Positions 26,547 to 37,968 of a DNA stretch of 64,000 bases are shown in pieces. Source of the stretch: Parus major (taxonomy: Eukaryota > Chordata > Aves > Passeriformes > Paridae); assembly GCF_001522545.3 (NCBI RefSeq), contig NC_031799.1:31026896-31090895 (forward strand), read 5' to 3'. Each line of letters starts with the position of its first letter. Position 1 is the first letter of the stretch. Made by a program: the position numbers and the translations under genes. The notes under the pieces were generated by a model, which had not been told where the DNA came from, searched no databases, and saw nothing but the letters and a program-made list of their open reading frames with translations.

Positions 26547-27092
26547 TGTCCTGGTTTAACACCAGTCAGCAACGAATTATCACACACCCACTCAATTTGC
26601 TCTCCCCTCTTGTCAGTGAGAGGGGAATAAGATTGGGCAGAAAAGGTAAAATCCATGGGCTGAGACAAAGACCATTTAATAATTGAAATAAAGTAAAATT
26701 AATAATAATAACAGTATAGAAAGGAGGAAAGAGAAAGGAACAAAACCCAAGAGAAAGAAGTGATGCACAATACAATTTCTGTCTGCCTGCTGACTGACAC
26801 CCAGACTGTTCCCAAGCAGTGACTGGCCCCTCCAAGCCAACTCCCCCCACTATGTATCTTGGGCATGATGTTCAGGGTGTGGGAATATACAGGCCACCAA
26901 TCCTGGCCATGATCCCTCACAGCTTCTTGTGCACCTGGCTGCTGGCAGCACATGGGACACTGAGAAAGTTCTTGGTTTAGGGTAAGCCCTATTTAGCAAC
27001 AACTAGAAATCACTGTTATTCAAAGGGTTCTCATACAAAATCCAAAACAAAGCACTTCACCAATTAACTCTATCCCAGCCAAAGTCAGCACA
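26547..27092 (-). mobile_element. Endogenous retroviral LTR, antisense
   Basis: It starts TGTCCTGGTTTAACACCAGT and ends AGCCAAAGTCAGCACA on the plus strand, the near-inverted ends of the same LTR family as at 19512 and 44890. The middle contains TGGGCTGAGACAAAGACCATTTAATAATT, shown here only as ends, with the complement of a TTTATT/AATAAA area. Flanks AAGAC and AAGCC agree at four of five bases, as for a 5-bp target duplication. A CR1 fragment ends against its left side. Confidence 0.7.
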
Positions 27093-27408
27093 AAGCCTTA
27101 GAGTTTACCACAGCAAGGGCACCAAATCACCTTCTGGTCTGTAAATAATCCTTAGTCTGGCTCCCTTTGGCCAAGTAAGGAATTCTTTCAGCATCTATAT
27201 GCTTCTTGACTGTAAACCTTTTGTCGACCCAGAATCCTCAGATACACAAGGACCTCGGCTGGGTTTGAGGGTTAATTTTTTTTAATTGCTAGGGAATCCC
27301 CAAGTAACCAATTAAGCTGGCTTTAAGACTTTGAAAAACCAGGGCAGCAAAGAGTGAACTTAATGGGAAGCAGATCTGGCCCGCTATTTTAAGTAATCTT
27401 TAGACACT

Positions 27409-27452
27409 GGGGCGGGGTGGGGGGGGAAGGTTGGGGGGAGGGTGGATGGGGA
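27409..27452 (+). repeat. G-run cluster, potential G-quadruplex
   Basis: Seven G-runs of three to eight bases within 44 bases (GGGGCGGGGTGGGGGGGGAA and onward). The surrounding DNA is AT-rich, so the tract stands out. Confidence 0.8.
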
Positions 27453-27994
27453 GAAGAATAAAGTTTTGCTTTAATACTCTCCAGTGGCTGTGAATGCAAC
27501 TTTGTTCTTAAAATTAAGTATATCAGTTCTAGATTTCCAACCCATTCCAAAGGAATACAGTATGAATTCTTTTAGGGGGTATATTCAGTGTCATATAGAA
27601 GTTTAAGTGTCAATGGTATATCATGTTTGAGTTCACAACTGGCCACACCACAGGTGAATACACTGAGCACATAGTAATCAGGAAATTGGTCCCTAGTAGA
27701 GACTGACCACAAACACACTTCAATACCACAGAAGCAACACTGCACTCAGGAAAATCTTGAGTTTAACAGCATTTGTTTTCACAGACGGCATACCCATAGC
27801 TATCTCATTTATACAGCCTCTTAGTCATAGGTCTCTGGTTCCTCTTGGTGGGTTTCTTTCCCTTTAAATAAAAAAAACCAATACACTTGTGTTAGTTGGC
27901 TTAAAAAGAATCTCAAGATTTATTTACACTTCATACCATTCTCTTGCTGTTCCCATCAGAAAGCCACAGCTGCAGAACAACGAGACATAAATCA

Positions 27995-28065
27995 GAAAAA
28001 AAACCCAAACAAACAAACAATAATAAAAACCAAAAAAAACCAACCATACAAACAAAAAAAACCCA
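27995..28065. repeat. A/C-rich low-complexity tract
   Basis: AAAAAAAACCCAAACAAACA and similar blocks on the plus strand. Confidence 0.85.
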
Positions 28066-28528
28066 TGGTATCTGGCTCTTCCTTGAGCTGCAAGAAGCAT
28101 CAGGAAAAGCACAAATTTTACTCAGGGACAGACTACAGCAGGGGGCAGCTATCTGGTACCTTATGCTTGGACTTTAGAAGAAGAGTTCTTGCTGGTCTAT
28201 GTCCTGTTAAGTAGGAAACAACTTCTAGGTTTAGTTTAACATACTCCTCTTCAAAGCTTCAGGGGCGAAGAAGTATTCACAAGTCCCTGCAAAGCAAAAT
28301 TCTATGCTAAAAGCTATGTTCATATAGTACTAAGCATGTACACTTAAATCAGGAAGCAAGGCTCCCATCTGCTATGTTCTAAGTAAACAATACTATTTAG
28401 ATGTATGTAGCTCATAAAAAAAGAGCTGTTCTGCTACCTGTTTCTCAGCATCACAGCCACTGCAAACACCAAAAAAAAAGCTAACACACTGAAACAATTA
28501 CCATATGAATGAAATTACAAGAAGCTGA

Positions 28529-28556
28529 TTTATTTATTTATTTATTTATTTATTTG
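28529..28556. repeat. (TTTA)n microsatellite
   Basis: About seven uninterrupted TTTA units. Confidence 0.95.
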
Positions 28557-28864
28557 TGAAGACACTATACTGAACCTGTAGGCAAAGACAGTCTACAGTG
28601 GTCTAGAAAAATTCTGTTACAAAAGCAGTGACCATCCATCCCCAAGACAACCATCTACCCTCTCCTCCTGAATTCTGACCAGGAAAGATTGAAGTACTTG
28701 CTACATTACCACTACAGGTGTCTTTCAGACTCCAAAGAATCAAGCACTAAGCAAATTAAGCACTTGCAAAGAGCATGTTTTTTAGGCTTATAAGGAGAAA
28801 ACATCACACTTTTTGTAAAGTATTGCTCAAATAATGCCTGTTCATGGGCTTTCATGCCTACCTT

Positions 28865-28932
28865 TCCTTTTTTTTTTTTTTGGTTTCTTTTTTCGGTTTT
28901 TTTTTTTGTTTGTTTGTTTTGGTTTTTTGGCA
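28865..28932. repeat. T/G-rich low-complexity tract
   Basis: Long T-runs broken by GG (TTTGGTTTCTTTTTTCGG and onward) on the plus strand. Confidence 0.85.
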
Positions 28933-29771
28933 TGGCAGCTTCTTTTACCCTAAAAAGCATTGGCATCTAACACCAAACTCAATGAAGTATATTCTTTCCT
29001 ACTGTTCACACAGAACGACTGGGAAACAACAAAGTTGCTGAATACCTGTTTTAACAACTGTGAACTCCGACTTTCTGCTTACTGAGAGCTGCAAGAGGTA
29101 GTTAATAACTTTTTCCCCCTACTCTGGAAAACAAATCTCTCAGCTTCAAAGAGATGACTTTATCATTCTGCAGTGATTCACTCTAGTACACAATGAAATT
29201 CAAGCATTTCACATCCTTTCATTGCTGCCACATATAACCTCAGGAAGCAGAAACTTTTACACCATGCTCTGAAATACAGGCTAACGTATATTCATTCCCA
29301 TTCTCTAACCAAGAACAAGAACAAGCTAGTTCAACTGAACTACAGCATAGTAAGTTCTACATAGATATTAGTCACTAGCCCCATCGTACAAAGCACTGCC
29401 ACACCTCAAACTCTGGGCATTGGATAAAACCCAACCTATTATGTCCTCATTCATAAATTGTCTTCAGCAAAATTTGGGCAGATTTGCCTTGCCAATCTTC
29501 CTGAAGAAGCTGCTGGATGCACACAACGCTAAAATCGCTCATTCTAGACTGGACAGTCATAAGACAAGTCTGTATTCCCACACACGCATGCCAGGACTGT
29601 GATCTGTGTCTAAAAGCACGTTCCAGTTAAAACTGCCTCAGTTAGGTAGTACCGCTCTCAAAAGCCCGTCTACGACAATACTTTATAATCACCAGTTTCC
29701 AAGAGGTTTTGTCAAGGAATCTTGTTACCGCGTTCTCCTAGACTGACAGTATTACAAGGTATATCTTCAAA

Positions 29772-29789
29772 TTCAAGCGATCGCTTGAA
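29772..29789. repeat. 18-bp perfect palindrome
   Basis: TTCAAGCGATCGCTTGAA is its own reverse complement, with two CpG steps in its core, on the shore of the CpG island. It could be a dimeric factor site, but none is identified. Confidence 0.75.
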
Positions 29790-29899
29790 GCGGACTTCTG
29801 TCTGGGGAATTTGAAAGACCTTTAATAAAACAACGGCGAAATTGTAAAGGCATCTTAAACCAACTACAGCTCTGACCGACTGCACTTCCCAGAGAAGGT

Positions 29900-31300
29900 G
29901 CTCATAGAAGACCCCACGCACACGGGGCCCTCTCGGACACCCCGAGAGCGAGGCCTCGGTCGCTGTGCAGAGCCGGGGGTCGCCGCTGCCAGCACACCTG
30001 TCACCTGTCCCTGGCTCCCGCGCAGGGGTCGCGCCCGCCCAGCCGCCGGGAGGGACGCACACGGGACCGCCGGCGCGGCACACTCGCACGGAGCAGCGCA
30101 GGAGCTGGGCTTAAAGAAAAATGTTTAAAATAATAATAATAATAATTTTTTAAAAAAAATAATTTTAAAAGAAAAAGCAAAGAAGGGGGGTGCGGGAAGG
30201 GGCCGCCTGCGGCCCCGCTGTGCCGGGACAGCTTCCTCAACTCCAGGCGATGGACTCGTCCCTAGACCGGCGGCCAGGCCTGCCCCTGTCCTGTCCGGCC
30301 GCCCGCCCATCAGCCCCCTCCGCGGAGCAGGTGGGCGACCGGGACGGCCCGTGCAGCGGAGCCCCCGCCCGCATTTCTCCCGCCGCCGCCGGGCCGCCGG
30401 GGACGGCCGCTCGCTGCCCGCACGCCCGAAGCCCCTCAGCAATCGCCCTCCGTTTACCTCCTCGCCGCCGCCGCCGCTCTCCTCCGTGCCGTTTCCTACG
30501 CTCGCCATGTTCCCTCTCCGCTGCCCGCCGCGAGAGATCTCTGCGGCCGCCGCGCCCCGTCCACTGCTCACAGCCCAGCGGCGGTGCCGCCCCCCGCCCT
30601 TCCCGGCCGCCCCCGCTCGATCCGGCCCGCTCTGGCCCGGCACTGCTGCTCCCGCCCGGTCCGACCGGGGCCGCGCTCGCCGCCTCCGCCCGCCCCGGCC
30701 GCCCCGCGGCTCCGGCGGCCGCGCCCCCTCGTTTGCATGGCAGGACCCGCCCCCGCCGGTCGCGCCCCGCTGGCCCTTGGTGTCCGCCCGCGGCACACCG
30801 CCCGCGCTGCCTCCCGGCCGGGGCGGCATGGGCTGTCCCGGGGCCGCCGGGGCCGTGGGCGGTCGGAGAGTGCGGCTGAACGGGTCGGAGCAAGCGGAGC
30901 GTCGTCCCAGGCTCCTGTCGAGGCCCCCGTCCTTCCTCCATCCTGCAGCCCCACCTCCAAACACGCTACGGCTTCGCGCCACTGTGACCGGCTTCACTGA
31001 CAGAGGTGCCGCAAAGCTTGTCGCAGGTGTTCTCGCGGTGTCCTTCCAGTGCCCGGGCTACCTGAGGGGCAGCCCGGGCCGGTTCAGCACACCTGAGCCA
31101 GCGGTGCCGGAGTGGCGGTCTGTGCCGGGCGCCAGCAGCCTCCGCCGGGATCTGCCGCGCCGCCCGGCCGGCTGCTCCAGGGAAGGACAGCGCGGGCTGT
31201 GCCCGTGTCCGGAGGGGCCTCCGGTAGCGCTGCCTGCAGACCCTGCCGCTCCGATGTTGTCAGTCAGCTACAGGTATTCAGTATCTGATGTCCGGGAGAA
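29900..31300. promoter_or_regulatory. CpG island promoter
   Basis: The stretch is strongly GC-rich and CpG-dense with many GC boxes and a NotI-type GCGGCCGC. It contains the minus-strand start codon at 30508. No TATA element is evident, so transcription probably starts at several sites between about 30510 and 30900. Long open frames in all phases here (up to 339 codons) follow from composition and are not genes. The plus side could fire a divergent transcript, but no plus-strand start with a good donor stands out. Confidence 0.75.
30458..30508 (-). CDS. First coding exon of an unidentified minus-strand gene
   Basis: On the minus strand an ATG in good context (GGAACATGG) opens 17 codons (MASVGNGTEESGGGGEE) ending exactly at a donor GAG|GTAAAC, phase 0. 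It sits in the centre of a strong CpG island, as expected for a first coding exon. The short acidic Gly/Ser-rich N-terminus is not one I can assign to a family. The next phase-compatible exon candidate is 21147-21230, about 9 kb away. If the donor were not used, the frame would continue as a GC-rich shadow with no recognisable features. Confidence 0.6.
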
Positions 31301-34300
31301 ACTTGCACACAGAGTCCTTCAGCTCCCAGAGGCCAGGCTCTGGGGACGAACGGTTTCATCACCATGCTAGCTGTCACTTACAAAGAAAGTTCACAAAGCA
31401 GCCAGCTCTGTGAGAACTATTAGAGTCTCCCACCTCACCTTGTCCTGTCTATAGGTCACAGTGTGGTGATGCTCTTGGCTCAAAATCTACATATTTCCAC
31501 TTTTCTGTATTCTGCCTGCTGGGGCAAATGCCACCTAAAAGGCAGGTAGCATGATACCCACTTCCTACTGGTCTGTCTCTGTCTTTGTCCCAAAATACAT
31601 AGTTTTGATATCTTTCATTAGAACCAGAGAGAGATTAAGAGAGAAAAAATTGAACAGGTTCAGCCTAACCAGGAGGCACATAAAGTTTAAGAACTTTTTG
31701 CAAGGTTTGGGAATGCAGTCTTAAGTCTAAGAAGAGGCAGATGTAGGGACTTTCAATGAAGACTAACAACTGAAGTGTCCCTACTAATCTTACGTAGACT
31801 GCTTTGCTACGTCTGCTATTTTTACCCAGCTCAGCTAAGTAAAAAAGGGAAGGGGAACCTAGCATAAATATGTTCATCTTTCCTGCAAAATTCAGTTAGG
31901 GTACCACAAACACACTGTTCTCCCATACTCATGCACTTGAATGAGTTTCTTCACTGGCAACTTGTAGGAAGATACTCCAGTGATATTAATATTTTTCCAG
32001 GATTGAACTGAAGCACATTAAATATACCAGTCATGCAAAAGCAGCAGACAGGCTCATACATGCTTTGTATTTGACTCACAGCACAGTCATGTCTGCCCAC
32101 ATGTCAGTTCCACCTGAAACCCTTTTTTATGCTGTTTACAAGATTATTCTGCAAGTTATCATTCTCATTTGAAGACATTATTCTTTCTGTTTTTCAACTC
32201 CAAAGACAATCCCTTTGAGGTATCCTTTAGCTTAGAGCAGCATACTACCTCCATTTCAGACTCAGTTTTTAACCACTATTATTATTTAATAGGATACTGT
32301 GGAGTATATTGTAAATGTATAGGATAACTAATACGTAAAGTCTGGATGAGAACTAGTTATGCCATTCTGTAGAAGTCACACATCTAAGCAGTTATGTGCT
32401 GCCAGCAGAGAATAAAAACTGAGTACAAGCACTTAAGTTCTGCTGGAAACTCTTAATGGACTATAGCACCAACACTTCAAAAGTTAGGCTGGGGATATCC
32501 CTTTAATGTGTGTGTTATGTCATGGGTGGTTATTCTACATGTGGAAGACATAGCTCCATGAGTCAGAGGTTCAGTTAATGTACTCAGCAAGCTCAGATCA
32601 AGGACTAGTTCATCACCATTTTGTCAAAAACTAGCTCTTGATAGGTTTCATTTATATTATTGTATTCTTTCTTCCCCACCAAGTCCTTTAGTTCATGAGT
32701 TTATACTCATGGTCAGATTTAGGGCTGTATATTTCAATGGCCTTTCTCCAATCAGAACAAGTACTAAAATAATTGTGGAAGGGATGACTACATCAAATAG
32801 TGTCTGATTGAGGTAGCTAAGGCATGAAAATTGCTACTGAAGCCTGAATACAAGTCCTGGGAATGGCAGAGCCATAACTGAGTTTTGCTTAATCTTTTAC
32901 AAACTTCCACAGTGCTTTCTTTTGCAAAAGTCATTGTAATAGTCAAAAAGGACATCTCAAAGCCACACCTCAGTTGGCTTTAAGTTTAATAATTCCTCCT
33001 CTTCTCACTTGAAATGTAAACATTAAAGAAAATCCTTGTAAACTCCTCTTATGGTTTTCCATTTTTAAAAAAATAAAACCAAACCCACCACTTCTGAAGG
33101 AATGTGAGCAAGAAGTAATAAGTCTTAATCCTCTGAGAAGCCTGCAGCAGTTCTCAGCCAGCTCTAGTTTCTATCCATTTGACTGTAGGTGTCTTGCAGC
33201 AAGAATTAGGAAGATTATGAGCTGATTACTAATCTTTCAAAGAGCATTCAGGGAACATTCCAGCGAATGTGTTGAAAGGATTTTGCTGTGATCTGACAGA
33301 GGAGGCAAGACCTTGAGAGTCTGTTCTCCTCTGTCAGGTACAGCTGGATAGAATTCCCACACAGAAGAAGCCTGCCTACGTTTTCTTCATTTTCACAACC
33401 ATCACTTGCCTGCTTCTGTGTGTTAACATTATTTGGACACTTGATAACTCTTCTAGTGTATCCTTTCACAGTATAGCTATTCACTGTGAATTTACGTCAT
33501 TAAAGAATTCATGACACAATTTGAAAAAAGAAGTACCTTTTTTATTTTTTTGAGTCTCATCAATTAAATACAGATTTTACAAGGATGAAGAGTCTATTCT
33601 GCTTCTCATGATTAAATAATATAGAATAATAAAATCCACCTCAGTATAAATATATTTAAATATATAAATTTGAAATTAAAAATATATAAAACTGATACAG
33701 TTTTCTCAAGGACTAGAAAATAATCTTTGAGAATAGCCTTTCTGTAACAGAAGCCTAGGAAATTGCCCTAGCAGTCGTACAGCTACTTTCCAGTAGGGTT
33801 ACTCTCTCTTAGACTCAAACAAACATCAAAGCTGTAAATAACACTCATTAAACATTTAGCAGGTTCCCTGATGGAGCTAGGGCAAGTGAGTAGGTCAGAA
33901 ACCAACTCCCACCTAGTTCCAGAAGTATTGTTTCATAAACTACCTATTAGAACAATCAGTACTCTGAGCAGTAGAAACTGTATGTGACTCTACTCACAAA
34001 AATACCTTGTGAAATATTTTTTGAGGCAGTCAGAATCACCATATTTGAGGAACACCTTTCAAGATCAAGAGATTGAAAATTCTTGCTGCTGCACTGAGTT
34101 AGAAGCTGGAAAAAAATTTAATTAGGCAACCCCCGGGCTTTTTTTTTTAAGGAACTTTTTCTTTTTTCTTTTTTATTAAAAAAAAATAAATAAGAAAAGC
34201 AAGATGTAACAGCCAAGAGCAAAAAACTGCTGATGGTGTATTACCTTTGGATTATAACTGCCATGCCATAACCTCTAGGCAGTTAGGGTTTTTTTAACCA

Positions 34301-34511
34301 GCTCTTATTTTGCCAGTTGAGGTGAAGCAACACCTCTTGACAGGAACAAGTATGAAAATATTATTTCTTTCCACAAGCTGAGCCAGTCCAGACACAAACA
34401 GTATTTCAGCCATTACTATAGCAACAGCAGTAATCCCTTTAGAATTAAAACACATGAGAGTGCATTGATGCATATATGTAGTGAGGAGGCTAAGGTAGAT
34501 TCTAAGATTCC

Positions 34512-34541
34512 TGCATATACACACATACACACACATACATT
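34512..34541. repeat. (CA)n/(CATA)n short microsatellite
   Basis: CATATACACACATACACACA followed by CATACAT. Confidence 0.8.
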
Positions 34542-36570
34542 ACCCAATCCTGCAACAAGTGATCTCAGGCTTTACCCTAGACTCTGGAAGGAATATTGAC
34601 TCTCAGTCCCAGCACCCATTTTCCTACATCCAGCTGAAAGGAGGATGTAGCAAGACACAAAGCAGCCCACCTAGCTAAGAAAATGCAACAATTAAACTAG
34701 AGTAAACAAATTAAACTAGAGTAAGTCAAGTCAGTGCACTCAAAACATATGGTCTGGCCTTGGGCCCCTAGAAAACCCCAAAAGGGCTGAACTAACGAAC
34801 TGAATCAACACATGATTTTTATGAGAGATGTGAAAGAAAGCTGGCTTTCCAAAACACCTGGCATGCATGGAGGCTTAGTACTACAGCCTAGAGTACTGAT
34901 GTTCTGCAGACTACAGCATCAAGTAAAGCTTAAAGTACTGAGTTGTTACACTTAGGAGTGGAAGTGTTCTACCCGCAATAAGCTGCTTCATCTAAATCCT
35001 GTTTGTAAGACCTCTCAAAAATTTTATTTGAAAGTGAAGAACCTAGGCGCTATTTCTTTCACAAATATGTATGTGCAGAAATTTTATTTGAATACTTAAA
35101 CTTTCACACTCTGCTAGGCATTCTTTTAGAGAGCCAGATAGTTTTTAATGCTCAGATCTTGATTCCATATTTAAAAGTGGTGGCCATCTTGAAATAAAGC
35201 CTCTTTTTGTCAAACAGACATATTTGTCTTCACTTACCATACTAGCATGAAGCAAATATTGCAGAGGTGGAAAGACATACAAACCCCTGAGATAGGGAGA
35301 GAATGATCAGGCATTTCAGTGCAAACAGGATCTTGTACAAGATACATGAGAAAGTTTCCTCTGTTTAGGGAAGCCCTGCCTCTTTCACAAAGCCAGGGTA
35401 AGGACAGCAATGAACTTTGGCCATGGTACAGAGGTTTATCTTGGTTACCATGTGACTTGTTTCTGTATACCTAAGCCAGGTTGTATAAGTGATCCTCGGT
35501 GAAAGCATAATGCAATTAACTCATACAGATTTCAGGCAGCCTCTAGTTATTTTAGCAATGTATCTACACAGACGTTGTTTTCAAAATAGTTTCTAGCAAC
35601 ATTTCTACAAGTGCCATCTCTAACTTACAGACTACATTTGGATTATTTTTCTGTATGTCCTTATAAGCTTCCTAGGGGAGAACCATGAAAGATGCCCTAA
35701 GAAAGACTACCTAAACTTTCTAGCCCTAGAAACAAAAAATACCCCCCAACATTTGCGTACATTTCTTCTGCTCTAGGAGTCAAGCTGTTCTTAGGCTGAC
35801 ACCATTCAAATTGGATTTATTCACAGCCAATGCACAGCTTTTCATGACTGTATAAGTCACAGAGCACTGGATCCACCCTCTTCAGAATGTACAGCCAAGT
35901 TCAAGGTTAGAGAAGGTTGCACTAGATACACACTTTAGTAACAGCTATTACACCATGTAACTACAGACATCCATGCAAAACCTCAGAGTACTAGGTCAGA
36001 CTCAACAGGATGATACATGAGGAAACCAGTAAGATGATCATGCAGAACCTACCAAGAAACAAAAAATAAACAAGCAAACAAAAACCCTAAAACAAAACAC
36101 CAAAGCATTATCATTTTTTAAAAGGCTTTAAAGTCTCTCTGTTTTGTGTGATTTTAGACAACTAAGCCAAAGATCTACCTGGCATTTCACTACATTTCAA
36201 AGTGCAGGTAGGCATCCTGTCACCTACATGCCTCCTAACTTTACTGGTCAACATTTTGTCTTCTCAACATTCTTATCCTGTTCCACTCCACTCCCTGACA
36301 TTCCATTCTATTTCATTCTGTTCCATTCCAGCACATTCCAGCACATTTCCTTTCCCCCCACCCAAAACAAAAACGAGATGTTCCCTTTGTTTTTCTAAGT
36401 TTTTGTATGTTTTCTTTTCTGTTTATCTCCTCTTCTGCTCATTTATCCAACCAAAAGCATTTTCTAGCAGGGGATTAAGAGACCTCCCCTAGAACTCCTT
36501 ACATCAGGCCAGATGATTAACCCTGTCCTCTCCTACAGCTGATGGAAATTATTTATCTTGATATGTGGTA

Positions 36571-36607
36571 TCTCCTCTCCTCTCCTCTCCTCTCCTCTCC
36601 TCTCCTC
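36571..36607. repeat. (TCTCC)n microsatellite
   Basis: About seven pentamer units of TCTCC, a polypurine-polypyrimidine tract. Some 250 bases upstream there is a degenerate CATTCC-rich stretch (36280-36350). Confidence 0.95.
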
Positions 36608-37836
36608 GGGAGTATTTTGATGTTCTTTTTCCCAGCCTCTTGTCAAAGTGCATTTTCACACAATTACAGATTAATAGAGATCAGAAATTGCCTCTGTGAC
36701 TGTTCTCATCCAACTGTCCTTTTCTTAAGATACAAAAAGCCACACTAAATTGTAATACTTGTTTAGAAAATGAAATCCATTTATGTGCCATCACTACCCT
36801 TGACACTAACGTGATGGTTGATGTTTGAATGCCTTACTGTAAATGACAGAACACGTCTTCCTGCAGAATGCCTTGTTAAATAAACCTTTAAGGAAGTGCC
36901 TGCACTGCTGCACTAAGGTTAATTTTTAATTGACTCTTTTTTCCCTTTGAAACCTTTGGTCCTATTAACAATTCAAAGTGTGTTTTGTCATTTGATACTT
37001 TTATTCAAGAAATGGAGAAGCTTTCTTGTAAATCCTGCAATTACTGAAGACTATGACATCTTCAAAATTATATTACTTATGTAGCGGAGTCTCTTCCATG
37101 TGTTTTTTCTTCACATACTGTACTATTTGAAAAGCAACAGAAAAAGCTATAACTGCACCTTACAGAAATGTTCTTTGCCTTAATAACAAAAGTTTTCAAA
37201 TATGTGCTTGCCAGAAAATATGTCACATCTTTTGTCTATTCATTTTGTTGTTCTTTCATTGCTCTGAAGACAACATGTTCGGGATTGAACCAGCTGAACA
37301 GATGGTTGCTATGTGTCCAAGTCATCAGGGAATGAAAATGCCTGAAAGCAACCCCTTCCTTCCCCCCACCAAAATAAAATCACTGAGACAAAATTGAAAA
37401 TGCCACATATACAAATCAATGTTCTTCTTCCTACAAAGAAAAAGATTTCTCAGAGAGCATGTTGCTAAATTGTATTCAAAGGCCTTCCCTTCAAACTGTT
37501 GGAAAATACATTTATTGATTGTTTTATTTACATATTCTTACATATTTTAACTCTTGTTAATTGTTGGATTATCCATTATCCATGTTATAGATGTTTTTTT
37601 CTAAAAAACATAGATCTACAAAGCATACGGGATTCCTTCATCTTGTCATGTAGGCTACCATGTTCAGAAGCTCCTACAGTAATGTGAGGCCTGGTCCCTC
37701 TTCAGTGAAGAGATTTTGCTGCTGTTTGGCTAGGAACTGTCTCTGTGTTTTACAGCCAAATATATACAGCATACATTTAGCTGAGAAAAGCCTAAGGTGT
37801 CTCATCTGAGAACATAAACCTTGTTCTGTACATCAT

Positions 37837-37921
37837 AGCATTTGGCTTCTATATTAGTAAGAGCTCTTGAAGCTCATTGTTCTGGCTTCAAGAGCTCTTA
37901 CTAATATAGAAGCCAAATGCT
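37837..37921. repeat. Perfect 37-bp inverted repeat with 11-base loop
   Basis: The left arm 37837-37873 and right arm 37885-37921 are exact reverse complements, with loop TCATTGTTCTG. The arm starts AGCATTTGGCTTCTATATTA and ends AGTAAGAGCTCTTGAAGC. No repeat family is recognised. The exactness implies a young event. Confidence 0.95.
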
Positions 37922-37935
37922 TCTATATAAACATC

Positions 37936-37968
37936 TGGCTAATGTTTATTTAACCAAAACATTAGCCA
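37936..37968. repeat. Adjacent 12-bp inverted repeat
   Basis: TGGCTAATGTTT and AAACATTAGCCA are exact reverse complements around a 9-base loop, only 14 bases after the large hairpin. Confidence 0.85.

Larger units (their letters stand above)
27093..29700. other. Non-coding, simple repeats only
   Basis: Contains the G-run cluster, two A/C or T/G tracts and the TTTA microsatellite listed separately. No CR1, LTR or exon-like segment is supported. Confidence 0.55.
31370..37836. other. Gene-poor interval
   Basis: No CpG island, repeat tail or splice-framed exon convinces. The minus-strand frame 33248-33484 (78 codons) looks mildly protein-like but has no good splice sites or start. A short tandem copy of ATTAAACTAGAGTAA occurs near 34690-34725. 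Confidence 0.5.

Noticed and set aside
30351..31370. 339-codon plus-strand frame across the CpG island, with overlapping frames of 229-290 codons
   Set aside because: All frames are open because stop codons are rare in GC-rich DNA. The Pro/Arg/Ala-rich peptides have no domain, and only the short minus-strand ATG exon ends at a good donor.
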